A DNA stretch of 64,000 bases from Polyangiaceae bacterium (lineage in GTDB: Bacteria; Myxococcota_A; Polyangia; Polyangiales; Polyangiaceae), in the NCBI GenBank assembly GCA_029266615.1, contig JAQSWN010000021.1, forward strand, positions 57,093 through 121,092. Reading direction: 5' to 3'. Under the pieces are notes generated by a model. It did no database searches, was not told the origin of the DNA, and saw only the letters and a list, made by a program, of their open reading frames with translations. Of this stretch, positions 44,376 to 52,973 are shown in pieces (position 1 is the first letter of the stretch; each line of letters opens with the position of its first letter). The position numbers and the translations under genes were made by a program.

Positions 44376-45650
44376 TCAGAGCGGACGCCCTTGCGCTACC
44401 CACGACTCGACCAGTTGAATCTGCTCGGCGCTGAGCGGCGGCAAGCCAAGGGGCATCCCCCGCACTTCCTCCGACTCTCGCCCAAGGGTCTCGCGCCCGC
44501 GGGCGAGGAGCGCCGCTACCAGGAGCGGAACGCCCTCTTTCGTGGGCGCGAAGAGGCTCACTCGCTCGCCGCGGGCGTCCACGCCCCCCGACTGAATCCC
44601 CTGATAGCTCGAGAAATCGATCTTACGTGGCTTGAAGCCGAAGCCGCCCGTATTACCCGGGCCGCCGTCGCCGCCCGCGCTGTCGGGGTTCGTGTGGCAA
44701 TGCCGACACGTGACGGCGAATACGCGTTCGTTCACTTCATCGAAACCCACGCGGCGCTCGAGAACCGGCAGTCGCAGAGCCGGCTCGGCGCGCGGCGGAG
44801 GCGCCAGCTCCCCGAAGCTCAAGAACGCGGTGAGGTCCCGCACGTCGTCCGCGGCGAGGTGCAGGTTCGGCATCGCGGTGTCGTGCTTGACCTGTGTCGG
44901 ATCCGTGAGCCACCGCGAGATAGCCGCCGGCTCCGAGCGCTCGCGTGCGAAGCGCAAGTCCGGAGCGAGCCCCAACGTGCGCGGCGCGGGCTCGGTGCGG
45001 GGAGGCTCGCTCAGGCCCGCGCCGCTCACCCGGTGGCAACCGACGCAGCCGCGCTCGGTGAGCAGCTCTTTGCCTCTCGCCACGTGCGCGGGCGCCGCGC
45101 TCACCGGCACACTCGGGGCCGGCCCTTCTACCGCTGTAAGGTAGGTCGCGATGTCCGTCGCTTGATCAGTGGATATCGCGAGCCGGGGCATGTTCTGAGC
45201 GAGGTTCGGTCGCAAGTCGTGTGGATGCAGCAAGTAGTCCCGAACCCACGCCGGCCGGAGCCGCTTGCCGAGCTCGCCGAGAGACGGAACGTCCCGGTAG
45301 GGCTGGATGTGCGGCTTCCATTTCGCGAGCTTGCTGGGGGCGGCGCGAAACTTGTCAGTGGCGATCTGCTCGTGACAGCCGACACAGTCCTGATCGAGCC
45401 GCGCGGGCGGCTGCCCCGTACCGGAGTGACAGCGATGACATTCGAACTCGCCGACCAACGATTTCCCACGTGCGGCGTCTCCGGGCTCGAAAGCCGGGGC
45501 GACCACCGCGGTGGCATCGCTGCCAGGCCGGAAAGCGACTGACTTCGCCTTCTCGGGCCGAGGTGAGGTGGTCGGCGAGGACTGACATGCCGCCAGCAGC
45601 GTCAGACTCAGCCCGAGCGCGTGGAGGGTTCTGGGTAGAGATCCGAGCAT
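44376..45650 (-). CDS. Tetraheme c-type cytochrome lipoprotein
   Basis: A 424-residue exported protein (signal ending LLAAC, Cys22). Four heme-binding CxxCH motifs occur along the chain: CHRCH, CVGCH near the N-terminus, a second CVGCH mid-chain and CRHCH in the C-terminal half. The arrangement suggests two or more cytochrome domains, with mid-chain methionines such as MPRL and MPNL as distal ligands (NMPRLAISTDQ, AMPNLHLAADD). It resembles cytochromes fused to Planctomycete/Myxococcota-type c-domains (PSCyt-like) and should be an electron carrier at the outer membrane or periplasm. The C-terminal stretch MPLGLPPLSAEQIQLVESWV is the typical closing helix of such domains. The redox partner is unknown. 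Confidence 0.88.
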   Translation of the reverse strand: MLGSLPRTLHALGLSLTLLAACQSSPTTSPRPEKAKSVAFRPGSDATAVVAPAFEPGDAARGKSLVGEFECHRCHSGTGQPPARLDQDCVGCHEQIATDKFRAAPSKLAKWKPHIQPYRDVPSLGELGKRLRPAWVRDYLLHPHDLRPNLAQNMPRLAISTDQATDIATYLTAVEGPAPSVPVSAAPAHVARGKELLTERGCVGCHRVSGAGLSEPPRTEPAPRTLGLAPDLRFARERSEPAAISRWLTDPTQVKHDTAMPNLHLAADDVRDLTAFLSFGELAPPPRAEPALRLPVLERRVGFDEVNERVFAVTCRHCHTNPDSAGGDGGPGNTGGFGFKPRKIDFSSYQGIQSGGVDARGERVSLFAPTKEGVPLLVAALLARGRETLGRESEEVRGMPLGLPPLSAEQIQLVESWVAQGRPL

Positions 45651-45674
45651 TCGAGTCCTCGCCCCGCGGTCGTT

Positions 45675-46340
45675 TCAGCTACGTGCGACGCAGGCGTCTT
45701 GACTCTTCGCCATCGCCTCACAGCGCTTGAGCGCCAACTTCTGTCCGTCAGAGTCACCGGACTGACTGCGCAGCGACGCAAGCGCCGCGTAGCCTTCCGG
45801 CGACGCAATGAGATCCCGCTTGGCCAAATCTTCCAACAGCGCGCGCGCCTCGGAGCGGCGCTCCGGCACGCGGGACATGGCTTCGGCCAAGTCCGTCTTC
45901 AGACCGATGTCGTCGTGCTTCGCGTCCGACTGACGCTTCAGTATTTCGACCGACCAGGCCAGGTTAGCGCTGCTCTCCCCGTCTTTCGTGCCCTGCCACC
46001 CCGCCCGCGCTTCGCTGGGTACTTCTTTGGAAATGCTCAGCATGCCGTTCGAACGAGAGAGCGCGACGGCCAACACGCGCTCGGCGCGTCCGACCAAGGA
46101 CCCGGGCTTGGACTTGAGCGACTTGATATGAGGCATCATGCGAATCACGCTGGCCGCCGCCGCGAGTCGATTGCCGCTCGCCAGAGATTTTTCGGCCTGC
46201 GCCACGCCATGGATGCGCGGATCAACCATCACTTCCGGGTACCATTCACCGCCGCACGCTTGGGCGTCCCGCGAAATCACAGCGAGGCCCAGGCAAGTAC
46301 CGAAAGCTGCTACCCAAATCGCGTGTTGACGAAAGTTCAT
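45675..46340 (-). CDS. Exported TPR-like helical protein
   Basis: A 221-residue protein with an N-terminal signal (WVAAFGTCLGLAVIS), a predicted cleavage near DAQAC and the conserved CGGEWYPEVMVDPRIHG at the mature N-terminus. The remainder is helical with TPR-like heptads (KSLASGNRLAAAASVIRMM, LKTDLAEAMSRVPERRSEA, LASLRSQSGDSDGQKLALK). The motif CGGEWYPE recurs in uncharacterised myxobacterial proteins. The 24-bp gap to the tetraheme cytochrome gene suggests a shared operon. Confidence 0.75.
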   Translation of the reverse strand: MNFRQHAIWVAAFGTCLGLAVISRDAQACGGEWYPEVMVDPRIHGVAQAEKSLASGNRLAAAASVIRMMPHIKSLKSKPGSLVGRAERVLAVALSRSNGMLSISKEVPSEARAGWQGTKDGESSANLAWSVEILKRQSDAKHDDIGLKTDLAEAMSRVPERRSEARALLEDLAKRDLIASPEGYAALASLRSQSGDSDGQKLALKRCEAMAKSQDACVARS

Positions 46341-46720
46341 TGAATACTCCTTGTTACGCTCGAGGTCGCGAAACGCTCCCCAACCGCCCGCTACTGACGA
46401 CCGAGGGCGTTGCGAGTTTCATCAGCAAGTTGCTGGCCAGAGAGAAATCCCCGAATTCTGAGGTAGGTGCGCCGGTATGCGTGTCCGCCGCCCCACGTCC
46501 CGTGTCAGGCGCCACCACGGAGCCCGCTCCTCCGAGTCCGGCACGGGAGCCGGCTCCCGTACGATCCAAAGACCGATCCTAGAAAGGGATTCGGGGCGGA
46601 TTGACGCACAGGCATAGCGTCTATGTCGCACCCCGCACTTCGAGTGTGACCGACAGACACGAATTAGATTCGGAGTCTCGGAGCAGAAATCGACTGAGGC
46701 CAGGAATATCGCCCCGGCCA
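46341..46720. other. Intergenic region, no gene seen
   Basis: About 380 bp between divergently transcribed genes. It is less GC-rich than the coding DNA around it. No open frame with protein-like composition or ribosome site is present. It must carry the promoter of the exported TPR-like gene (leftward). Confidence 0.4.
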
Positions 46721-46749
46721 TTGACACTGCCTTTGGCGATGCATTACAC
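46721..46749 (+). promoter_or_regulatory. Sigma-70-like promoter driving a near-leaderless transcript
   Basis: TTGACA (46721-46726) is followed by a 17-bp spacer and TTACAC (46744-46749). Transcription would start about 7 bp on, at 46756-46757, almost exactly at the ATG at 46758. No Shine-Dalgarno sequence lies before that ATG. Confidence 0.55.
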
Positions 46750-46757
46750 GGCTCGCC

Positions 46758-47177
46758 ATGGCTAACACCCTAGATGATCGTATTCGCGCTCGCGTTGAGC
46801 AGTTCGCCTCGGAGCTTGCAGAGCTGATCCGCGAGTCGGCAATGGAAACCGTCAGCGTCGCCCTCGCCGGCGCTCGCCCATCGCCCGGTCGCGGTGGCCG
46901 CCGCGCCGCTGCGCCGGTTGCGGTGGCTCGCAGTGCCGGACGCGGCCGCGCTGCTTCTCGCGAAAAGGGCGCCAAGCGTCCCCCGGACGAGATTGAGCGT
47001 CTCACCAGCCGTTTGCTCGACTACGTAAAAGGCAACCCCGGCCAGCGCATCGAGCAGATCGCGGACGGCATGGGCACCTCCACCAAAGAGCTCAACCTCC
47101 CGGCCAAGAAGCTCATCGCGGGCAAGCAGCTGAAGACCAAGGGTCAGAAGCGCGCCACGCAGTACTTCTCTCGCTGA
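46758..47177 (+). CDS. Small basic DNA-binding protein with winged-helix-like C-terminus
   Basis: A 139-residue protein. An acidic-helical N-terminus (LDDRIRARVEQFASELAELI) is joined by a flexible Arg/Gly/Ala-rich basic linker to a C-terminal domain (about 75-139). That domain resembles a small winged-helix fold: IERLTSRLLDYVKGNPGQRI, EQIADGMGTSTKELNLPAKK, LKTKGQKRATQYFSR. Proteins of this layout are abundant in Polyangiales and are likely nucleoid-associated or regulatory, but the exact target is unknown. Upstream is a promoter giving an almost leaderless message; downstream are two hairpins. It is a single-gene unit. Confidence 0.78.
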   Translation: MANTLDDRIRARVEQFASELAELIRESAMETVSVALAGARPSPGRGGRRAAAPVAVARSAGRGRAASREKGAKRPPDEIERLTSRLLDYVKGNPGQRIEQIADGMGTSTKELNLPAKKLIAGKQLKTKGQKRATQYFSR

Positions 47178-47188
47178 GCCGAAGAGCC

Positions 47189-47206
47189 GCGTTCCTCCTG
47201 GAACGC
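47189..47206 (+). terminator. Accessory hairpin after the DNA-binding protein gene
   Basis: GCGTTCC pairs perfectly with GGAACGC around a TCCT loop, 12 bp after the stop codon. It has no T-run of its own, but precedes the main terminator 13 bp further on. Confidence 0.5.
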
Positions 47207-47218
47207 GCGCGCGCAATG

Positions 47219-47249
47219 GGGCCCGCCAGGTGCGGGCCTTCTGCTTTTT
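47219..47249 (+). terminator. Rho-independent terminator
   Basis: GGCCCGC pairs with GCGGGCC (7 perfect pairs) around loop CAGGT and is followed by TTCTGCTTTTT. It ends transcription of the small DNA-binding protein gene and stops just before the end of the convergent pseudogene at 47255. Confidence 0.88.
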
Positions 47250-47254
47250 GTGCC

Positions 47255-48078
47255 TCAAAACTGAGTCGAAAGGAGCAAGGTCGTGCGCTGAGGGCCGACC
47301 TGCGCGTGAATGCGCGCCGGCGGTTCGCTCTTCCAGAGTGCCAAAGTGAGACCGAACGCAACGGCCGAGACGCCAGCGGTCACGAAGCCCACGGTCGCGA
47401 ACGTTCCGTTTCGCTTCTCGTCCTGGCGCGCATCCTCCAACTCCGCGCAGCCGTCTCGCGGTATGGCGCACGCGATGCCGGTCGGATCGCTGCCGCCGAC
47501 CTGAGCGAGCACGCGCTCGTTGGCGGTCTCGTAGCGGTCGGCTGCGCCTCCCTTCGCGATGGAGAAGACGATGCCGGTCGTCAGCCCGGCGGCGAACAAG
47601 GTCGCCTCGCTAACGAGCACCACGGTTCGGGCCGTCTCCCCATCGCGCGAGGAGCGCGCCCGTACCGGCGCTGGAGCCGGCGCCGTGGTGGGAGACGTAG
47701 TGTGACCGAAGCCACCTTGTCCTGGACGCGCTGACGCGCTTCGGGCAACAGCCGCTCGACGTCGGGAGCCTTGAAGCCGCTGTCGAGCATCTCTCGGGCG
47801 CGGTCATATTCGACGAGCGCCTCCACGAGCGCGCCCTGCTCCTCCTCACAGCGTGCGAGGTGGAATCGCATCCCCGGTGTGTCCTTGATGGCGATGGCCT
47901 TGCGGAACCGGTCGGCTGCGTCCCGATACCGGCCCGCGTCCTCGGCTGCCTTTCCCTCTTCGAACAGCCGGCGAGCGACGCTGATTTCCGAGGGCGTGGG
48001 CTCGGGGGCGGCAGTCGCCACTCTTGGGGAGGCGGCTAGAAACAGACCCAAGACAAGGGGGGCGGAGTAACGGGGCAT
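47255..48078 (-). pseudogene. TPR-PEGA family protein with the PEGA domain deleted and frame shifted
   Basis: From ATG 48078 the frame encodes a signal peptide, TPR helices (SVARRLFEEGKAAEDAGRY, DTPGMRFHLARCEEEQGALV) and VASVTLRLPP, then turns into Arg-rich nonsense at about 47690. The C-terminal family part, SPTTAPAPAPV, ETARTVVLVSEATLFAAGL, the loop with GIACAIPRDGCAEL and a second hydrophobic helix GFVTAGVSAVAFGLTLALW, lies in a different frame ending at 47255. Compared with the intact relative at 32822-33943, the missing piece is the PEGA domain of about 60-70 residues. The gene therefore looks like a deletion pseudogene. A collapsed repeat in the assembly is the alternative. Confidence 0.75.
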
Positions 48079-48204
48079 GGGCGGGACCGGTGCGGATATA
48101 CACCTGCTCGGCGCGCCACCTCGGACAGTTGCGTGAAAATGATGCCGTATTTCAGTACTGCTGAATATTATGGACGCCGCGCCGGCTCGGGTTAAACAAG
48201 GGGC

Positions 48205-49428
48205 GTGCGCGCTTTCCGGGCCACCCTCGCCGCGACCGTCATCCTTACTTGGATTGGGCTAGCGTCCGCCGCCAGCTCGCCGCGGTACCACACCATCGCG
48301 AGCGGGCAGCGCCTGGGCTCCATCGCCAAGCGCTACGGTGTCAGCGTGGACGCGGTATGCACCGCCAACGCCATCGACCGCAATCAGCGGTTGAAGGTGG
48401 GCGAGAAGCTGCTCATCCCCTCAAAAGAGGACAAGGACGGCTCCCTGACACGGCGGCAGTACGGTCCACCTGAGCGTAAGGAGGCGCGCGACGGCGCCAC
48501 GGCCGAGACCCTGCTCGCCAGCACGCGCGAGGCGGATCGTCCAAAAGCTCACACGGTGTTCGCTGGCCAGCGGCTGGAATCGATCGCCAAACGCTACCAG
48601 GTCAGCATCGAGGCGCTCTGCGACGTCAACCGTATCCGCCGGCGCGACAAGCTGAGGCCGGGCCAGGTGCTGGTCATTCCGGGCTCGTTGCCGGACGGCG
48701 GCCTCTCCAAGCTCGGCGACGAAGACGACGCGCCTCGCGCCAGCAGCAAGCCGACCAAAAAAGGCTTCGTGGACCTCGCTACGCACACCTCCCGCTATCG
48801 AGGCGTCGTGTTCGACAAAAGGGGCAAAGTCGCGCCCGGCGCGCTCGAGTCCATCTCGCGCTTGTTTGCGGCAACCGGCAATCGTCCGCGCGTGGACGCG
48901 CGCCTCATCGCGCTCTTGGCCGACGTGAGCGAGCATTTCGGCGGGCGGCCCATGCGGGTCGTGAGCGGCTGGCGAGATCACTCGTATTTCGAGGACTCGC
49001 GTCACAAGCACAGCCAGGCGGTGGACTTCAGCATTGCCGGCGTGCCCAACACGGTCGTTCGCGACTACGTGCGACGCTTCCGCAACTGCGGAGTCGGCTA
49101 TTACCCGAACTCCTCATTCGTCCATTTGGACGTGCGCGACAGCGCTGCGTATTGGGTGGACTACGCGGGCCCCGGCGAAGCGCCGCGGAGTAAGGCGCGC
49201 GCGGAGCCGCGCGAGAAGGTCGCCGAGGCGGATAGCTCCGGCCCCATCGAAGAAGCGGGCGGAGCGGACGTGGACGAGCGCCCGGTCGGCGCCGCAGCTG
49301 CGGCCGCCGCCTTGCCTCGAAAGCCGGGCAGCGACATCGCGAGCGGCGCGTCGCACGCTTCGCATGCCGCCGCTGCTGCCGCCGCTGCTGCGGCGGCCAC
49401 GAGTCCTGCCTCGCCCGAAGGGCCCTGA
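48205..49428 (+). CDS. Exported LysM protein with M15/DUF882-type peptidase-like domain
   Basis: A 407-residue protein (GTG start) with signal peptide to about residue 22. Two LysM domains follow (about 28-72, YHTIASGQRLGSIAKRYGVS; about 114-158, HTVFAGQRLESIAKRYQVS), which bind peptidoglycan. A domain (about 195-315) with VVSGWRDHSYFED, HKHSQAVDFSIAGVPNTVV and NSSFVHLDVRD comes next. The His/Asp/His spacing (HxxxxAxDF and HxDV) matches the zinc ligands of D-Ala-D-Ala metallopeptidases of the YcbK/DUF882 class. A long Ala-rich, low-complexity tail ends the protein. It should cut peptidoglycan stem peptides in the periplasm. It is the first of three genes in a row on this strand. Confidence 0.88.
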   Translation: MRAFRATLAATVILTWIGLASAASSPRYHTIASGQRLGSIAKRYGVSVDAVCTANAIDRNQRLKVGEKLLIPSKEDKDGSLTRRQYGPPERKEARDGATAETLLASTREADRPKAHTVFAGQRLESIAKRYQVSIEALCDVNRIRRRDKLRPGQVLVIPGSLPDGGLSKLGDEDDAPRASSKPTKKGFVDLATHTSRYRGVVFDKRGKVAPGALESISRLFAATGNRPRVDARLIALLADVSEHFGGRPMRVVSGWRDHSYFEDSRHKHSQAVDFSIAGVPNTVVRDYVRRFRNCGVGYYPNSSFVHLDVRDSAAYWVDYAGPGEAPRSKARAEPREKVAEADSSGPIEEAGGADVDERPVGAAAAAAALPRKPGSDIASGASHASHAAAAAAAAAAATSPASPEGP

Positions 49429-49461
49429 TCGCGCGGCCGTTTTTGCGGTTCGCGGTTAGCT

Positions 49462-50163
49462 ATGCTTTTGTCTGACGCCGTGTTTCCCCGTTTCACGTCG
49501 GACCTACTGCGCCCCGCCTTCGCGCTGAGCTTCCTCGCCGCCTCGAGCTGCCATTACCCCAAGCCGCCCGCCGCCTGGACCGGCGCGCAGCCGCCGCCAC
49601 CCAGCGCCGCTCCCGTCGTCGTTGCGCCGGCTCCGACGCCGCCGCCTCCCCCTCCGAAGTGCGAGGATTTGAAGGAACACTGCACGGCAACGCCGGATAC
49701 GAAGCTACTCGTCGGCGACGGTGGCTCGTGGTTCACACCGCCGGAAGGTTGGCAGTACGCTCGGAGCAGCGGCGGCAGCATCGCGGTGCATCCTGACGGC
49801 ACGGCTCTGGTGATGCTGATGCCCAGCCCAGACCCTTCGGACCTCGCGCCCGCCGTCGAAGCGATCGTCACCGAGCATGGCGTCAAGGGGCTCAAGGTCG
49901 AGAAGCTGAAGCGGCGCTTGAAGAAGCCGCAACAATCCTTGCCGGCGGGCGAAGGCAGCGTGGACTTGTGGGAAGTGGACAAGTCGCAGCAGGGCGAAGC
50001 GCTCTCCTTGCGGGATAAGGGCAACGGAACCTTGCTCGTGCTCGTCGGCAAGCCGGCACCCGAGCGCACGCTGCTCGGCATTGGCTTCGTGGTAGAGGCT
50101 GCGGCCGAGACCGAAGCGCCCAAGATCATGCAATCCGTGCAGACCCTGCGGGGTAAGCCGTGA
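49462..50163 (+). CDS. Exported lipoprotein with proline-rich linker
   Basis: A 233-residue protein. The signal peptide ends LAASSC (Cys30). Pro/Ala-rich linkers (SAAPVVVAPAPTPPPPPP) follow, with two cysteines (KCEDLKEHCTA). A globular domain contains SWFTPPEGWQYARSSGGS, VMLMPSPDPSDLAPAVEAI, LKVEKLKRRLKKPQQSL and a final GFVVEAAAETEAPKIMQ. It has no recognised catalytic residues. The pattern (glycine-tryptophan turn, amphipathic helix, beta-strands) recalls the fold of PsbP/LpqN-type lipoproteins. It is 33 bp after the LysM gene and 31 bp before the kinase gene, so the three may form an operon. Confidence 0.75.
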   Translation: MLLSDAVFPRFTSDLLRPAFALSFLAASSCHYPKPPAAWTGAQPPPPSAAPVVVAPAPTPPPPPPKCEDLKEHCTATPDTKLLVGDGGSWFTPPEGWQYARSSGGSIAVHPDGTALVMLMPSPDPSDLAPAVEAIVTEHGVKGLKVEKLKRRLKKPQQSLPAGEGSVDLWEVDKSQQGEALSLRDKGNGTLLVLVGKPAPERTLLGIGFVVEAAAETEAPKIMQSVQTLRGKP

Positions 50164-50194
50164 GGCACCGCTCTTTCTCGGGAGGCAACCGCTG

Positions 50195-51991
50195 ATGGCC
50201 GCGCCCAGACTCGCGCCCGGAACCGTCTTGTCCGGCCGCTACCAGGTCGGGGAAATGATCGGCGAGAGCGACCTCAGCGTCGTGTACTCGGCGACGGACC
50301 AACGCGGACCCGCGAATATCGCCCTCAAGGTGTTCGACCCCGCCGTTAAGGCGCGCGCGGCCGCCCTATCCGAATACCAGAGTCTGGCGCGTCAAGCGTC
50401 GGGTCTCGGCGTGGAAGGCATCGCCCGCGCCTACGACTTCGGCATCGACGCGAACAGCGGCCTCGCGTTCAGCACCGCCGAGCTGATTGGCTGGGCATCG
50501 CTGGATCGACGCGTGCTCGCGCAAGGGCCGCTCGGTGTCGCGGATCTCGCCCGCGCGCTGGGCGTGCTCGGACGCGCGCTGGACGCGGCGCACGCCACCG
50601 GTCTGCTGCATCGCGATCTCAAGCCGCAGAACGTGTTCATCTCGCCGGAAAATCCGGAGTGGGCGCGCCTCACGGACTTCGGCGTCGGCGCGGTACGCCG
50701 CGGCGCTCCGGAAGCCATGGGTTGGGGGGGACCTCCGGGCTACACTCCGCCCGACTCGGTGGACGCGGCGGCCCCCAGCTCGCCCGGGGCGGACCTGTTC
50801 GCGCTCGGGGTGATCGCGTTCTTCGCGTTGACGCGTGGCACGCCCTTCCGCTCGCTGCGGAGCGCCACCTTCGATCCGAACGCGCACTGGTCTGAGCTCA
50901 ATCAACCGCTCCCCTCCGTGAGCGAGCGCGCTCGAGAGATCGGCGTCGCGCTGGATCCGGCGCTCGATCCTTGGTTTTCGCGCGCGCTCGCGCGGAGCCC
51001 GCAAGAGCGATTTCGAAGCGCAGGAGAGATGGCCCGAGAGCTCACCATCGTGGCCGAGCAACTGAGCCTACGGGGCGGCGGTGGGCCCCGGTCGATGCCC
51101 GGAATCGCCGCCGCGATCGCGCAGCCGCTCGTGTTTCAACCGGAGCCGTCCCCGTCGTCGCTGGGGCTTGCGCCGACGTCACCCATCACCACCGCGGCCA
51201 TGGCTGCCGTCGCTACGGCCGGCCCGGCTCTCCCCTCACCTGCTCCGACGCTCGTCTCTTCCGCGGAAGAGCCCGTCGCGCCCCCGCGCAAGAAGAGCCT
51301 CGCGCTACCCCTCATGATCGGCCTCGGCGTGGTCTTGCTCTCTGGTCTGGCCCTCGCTGGCTACGCCGTGCTCGGTAAGAGCGACGAGACCGCAGCGGCG
51401 CTGTCCAGCGCCAGCGCCGTTCCCGCCGCGGCGCCAGCTCCCCAAGCCGCGGTCGCCCCATCGGCGACGTCCGTCGTCGTCGCCAGCGGCCCCGCGAAGG
51501 CGCGCTTCACGTGTCAGCCCCAAGCGTGCGAATCGGTAGTATGCGACGGAAAGAACGTTGCTCAGATCACGGGCGAGGTGGAACTCGAGCCCGGCCGCCA
51601 CGAGTGCAGCGCGTCGCGCGGTGGCTTCGCGTCCACGGCCGTGACGTTCACGGCGTCGGCGGGGCAGACCAGCGCCGTCCAGTTCGAGCTTTCGCCGTTG
51701 CCGCCGGCCAAGGCGGCCGCGGCTCCGGCCCCCGCCAAGCCGGCCGCCACCGCCACGTCGAAGCCCGTTGCCGCAACGCCGTCGGCCAAGGCCGCCGCCG
51801 CTAAACCTGCCGCGACGCCAACCGCCAAGCCTGCGGCTTCCACCGCCGCCAAGCCGACGGCTTCGGCCAAAGCGGCCGCAGCCGCGGCTTCGGCCAAGGC
51901 GGCCGCGACCAGCGTCGCTGCGAAGGCGCCTGCGACCTCCAAGTCCGCGACGACCAAGAAGAAGTGCAGCACCTTCTTGGGCTGCAAGTAA
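50195..51991 (+). CDS. Membrane Ser/Thr protein kinase with Ala/Lys-rich tail
   Basis: A 598-residue Hanks-type kinase with GGAGG 9 bp before the ATG. The kinase domain (about 15-280) has a glycine-poor loop region MIGESDLSVVYSATD, Lys in IALKVFDPA, HRDLKPQN (139-146), TDFGVG (DFG 161-163) and an activation segment ending GPPGYTPPDS instead of APE. A transmembrane helix lies at about 370-394 (LPLMIGLGVVLLSGLALAGY). A short beta domain with three cysteines (FTCQPQACESVVCDG, then PGRHECSA), PEGA-like, is followed by a very Ala/Lys/Pro-rich tail ending CSTFLGCK. The first loop lacks the second and third glycines, so activity is likely but not certain. It is the third gene after the LysM protein. 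Confidence 0.88.
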   Translation: MAAPRLAPGTVLSGRYQVGEMIGESDLSVVYSATDQRGPANIALKVFDPAVKARAAALSEYQSLARQASGLGVEGIARAYDFGIDANSGLAFSTAELIGWASLDRRVLAQGPLGVADLARALGVLGRALDAAHATGLLHRDLKPQNVFISPENPEWARLTDFGVGAVRRGAPEAMGWGGPPGYTPPDSVDAAAPSSPGADLFALGVIAFFALTRGTPFRSLRSATFDPNAHWSELNQPLPSVSERAREIGVALDPALDPWFSRALARSPQERFRSAGEMARELTIVAEQLSLRGGGGPRSMPGIAAAIAQPLVFQPEPSPSSLGLAPTSPITTAAMAAVATAGPALPSPAPTLVSSAEEPVAPPRKKSLALPLMIGLGVVLLSGLALAGYAVLGKSDETAAALSSASAVPAAAPAPQAAVAPSATSVVVASGPAKARFTCQPQACESVVCDGKNVAQITGEVELEPGRHECSASRGGFASTAVTFTASAGQTSAVQFELSPLPPAKAAAAPAPAKPAATATSKPVAATPSAKAAAAKPAATPTAKPAASTAAKPTASAKAAAAAASAKAAATSVAAKAPATSKSATTKKKCSTFLGCK

Positions 51992-52005
51992 CCGGGCGAA
52001 CCTCG

Positions 52006-52033
52006 GCGCGGCGCCCGAAGAGGAGCGCCGCGC
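52006..52033. terminator. Hairpin between convergent genes
   Basis: GCGCGGCGC (52006-52014) is perfectly complementary to GCGCCGCGC (52025-52033) around a 10-nt loop. It is situated in the 49-bp space between the kinase and hydrolase stops, so it could act for both. There is no T-run on either side. Confidence 0.5.
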
Positions 52034-52040
52034 TAACCGC

Positions 52041-52973
52041 TCAGCGCCAGCGCTCTTTGAGGTAGGGAAGAAGCAAGTCCCCGAAGGCGTACAGTTGGTT
52101 GCAGTGCGCCGGCTTATCCATCCCTGCGAAGCCGCGAACGTGGAACGAGCCGCGGTCAGCCATGGAGGTGAGGTCCATATCCGGGCGTGGGCCGGGTAAG
52201 CTCACCACCGTGCGCTCCATGCCTTCCGCCTCCAACAAGTACGAGGCAGTTTCGGTCGTGCTCGCGTAAGGCGTCGCGATCGTGGAGTGCGTGATGGCGA
52301 ACAGGCGCTTGTCCTGCACGGCCTGATCCGCGAAGAGCTCGAACGCGGCCATCTGCGCGGGGTTCACGTTGCGCTCCCGCTCGTTGCCGACGAAGCCAGC
52401 GTGCAGGCCGTCCGACAACAACACGGAGTCGATCTTCGCCGCGTCGTTCGCGCGGTCCAGGATTCGCCAGATGGCGCCGTAGCCGGCGCTCCACGCGCTC
52501 AGTGCGAAACGCTTGGGAGCGGACGCCGCCGGGCACAGCTCCCGGATGCCGTTGGTGATATTCGTGACGAGTTGGCCGAATGAGCCGGGCGCGCCGAACT
52601 GGTCTTCGTAAGCGCCGGAGCCGATGCCCCAGTTGTAGACGACGAGCGCGCCGTCGATCCCTGACTTTTCGAACGCCGTTTCCAACTGGTTGGGAGCGCC
52701 GTGGAAGTGGATGAGGAGGTCGTATGGCTCCTGCACCGCGCGACACCCGGCGGTGAGCGAGATGACCCGACTGCCCGGCGCGACGCGGCGCTTCGGCGTA
52801 TCCAGCTGGGCGTCGAACTCGCGGGGCACCTCGAACGAGACGCTGAGGGTGCGGTCTAGCTCGGCGCGGGCGGGGTCCAGCAGCCCGGCGTTCAGCTGCT
52901 CGGTGGGCCCTTGGCCGCCGAGTTTGCCGACTACCATGAGGTAACCGAGTGCGATGGCTGCCAGGACTCGCAT
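52041..52973 (-). CDS. Exported alpha/beta-hydrolase-like protein
   Basis: A 310-residue protein with a short N-terminal hydrophobic signal (AAIALGYLMVVGKLGG). The core pattern is a hydrolase fold. The oxyanion-turn segment LLIHFHGAPNQLE is followed by the nucleophile elbow LSAWSAGYGAIW (Ser162, AWSAG). An acidic position in VLLSDGLHAGF (about Asp188) and a C-terminal DKPAHCNQLYAFGDLLLP with His about 294 complete a possible triad. Substrates are unknown; it is likely a periplasmic esterase or peptidase. It is divergent from the aldehyde dehydrogenase gene. Confidence 0.75.
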   Translation of the reverse strand: MRVLAAIALGYLMVVGKLGGQGPTEQLNAGLLDPARAELDRTLSVSFEVPREFDAQLDTPKRRVAPGSRVISLTAGCRAVQEPYDLLIHFHGAPNQLETAFEKSGIDGALVVYNWGIGSGAYEDQFGAPGSFGQLVTNITNGIRELCPAASAPKRFALSAWSAGYGAIWRILDRANDAAKIDSVLLSDGLHAGFVGNERERNVNPAQMAAFELFADQAVQDKRLFAITHSTIATPYASTTETASYLLEAEGMERTVVSLPGPRPDMDLTSMADRGSFHVRGFAGMDKPAHCNQLYAFGDLLLPYLKERWR

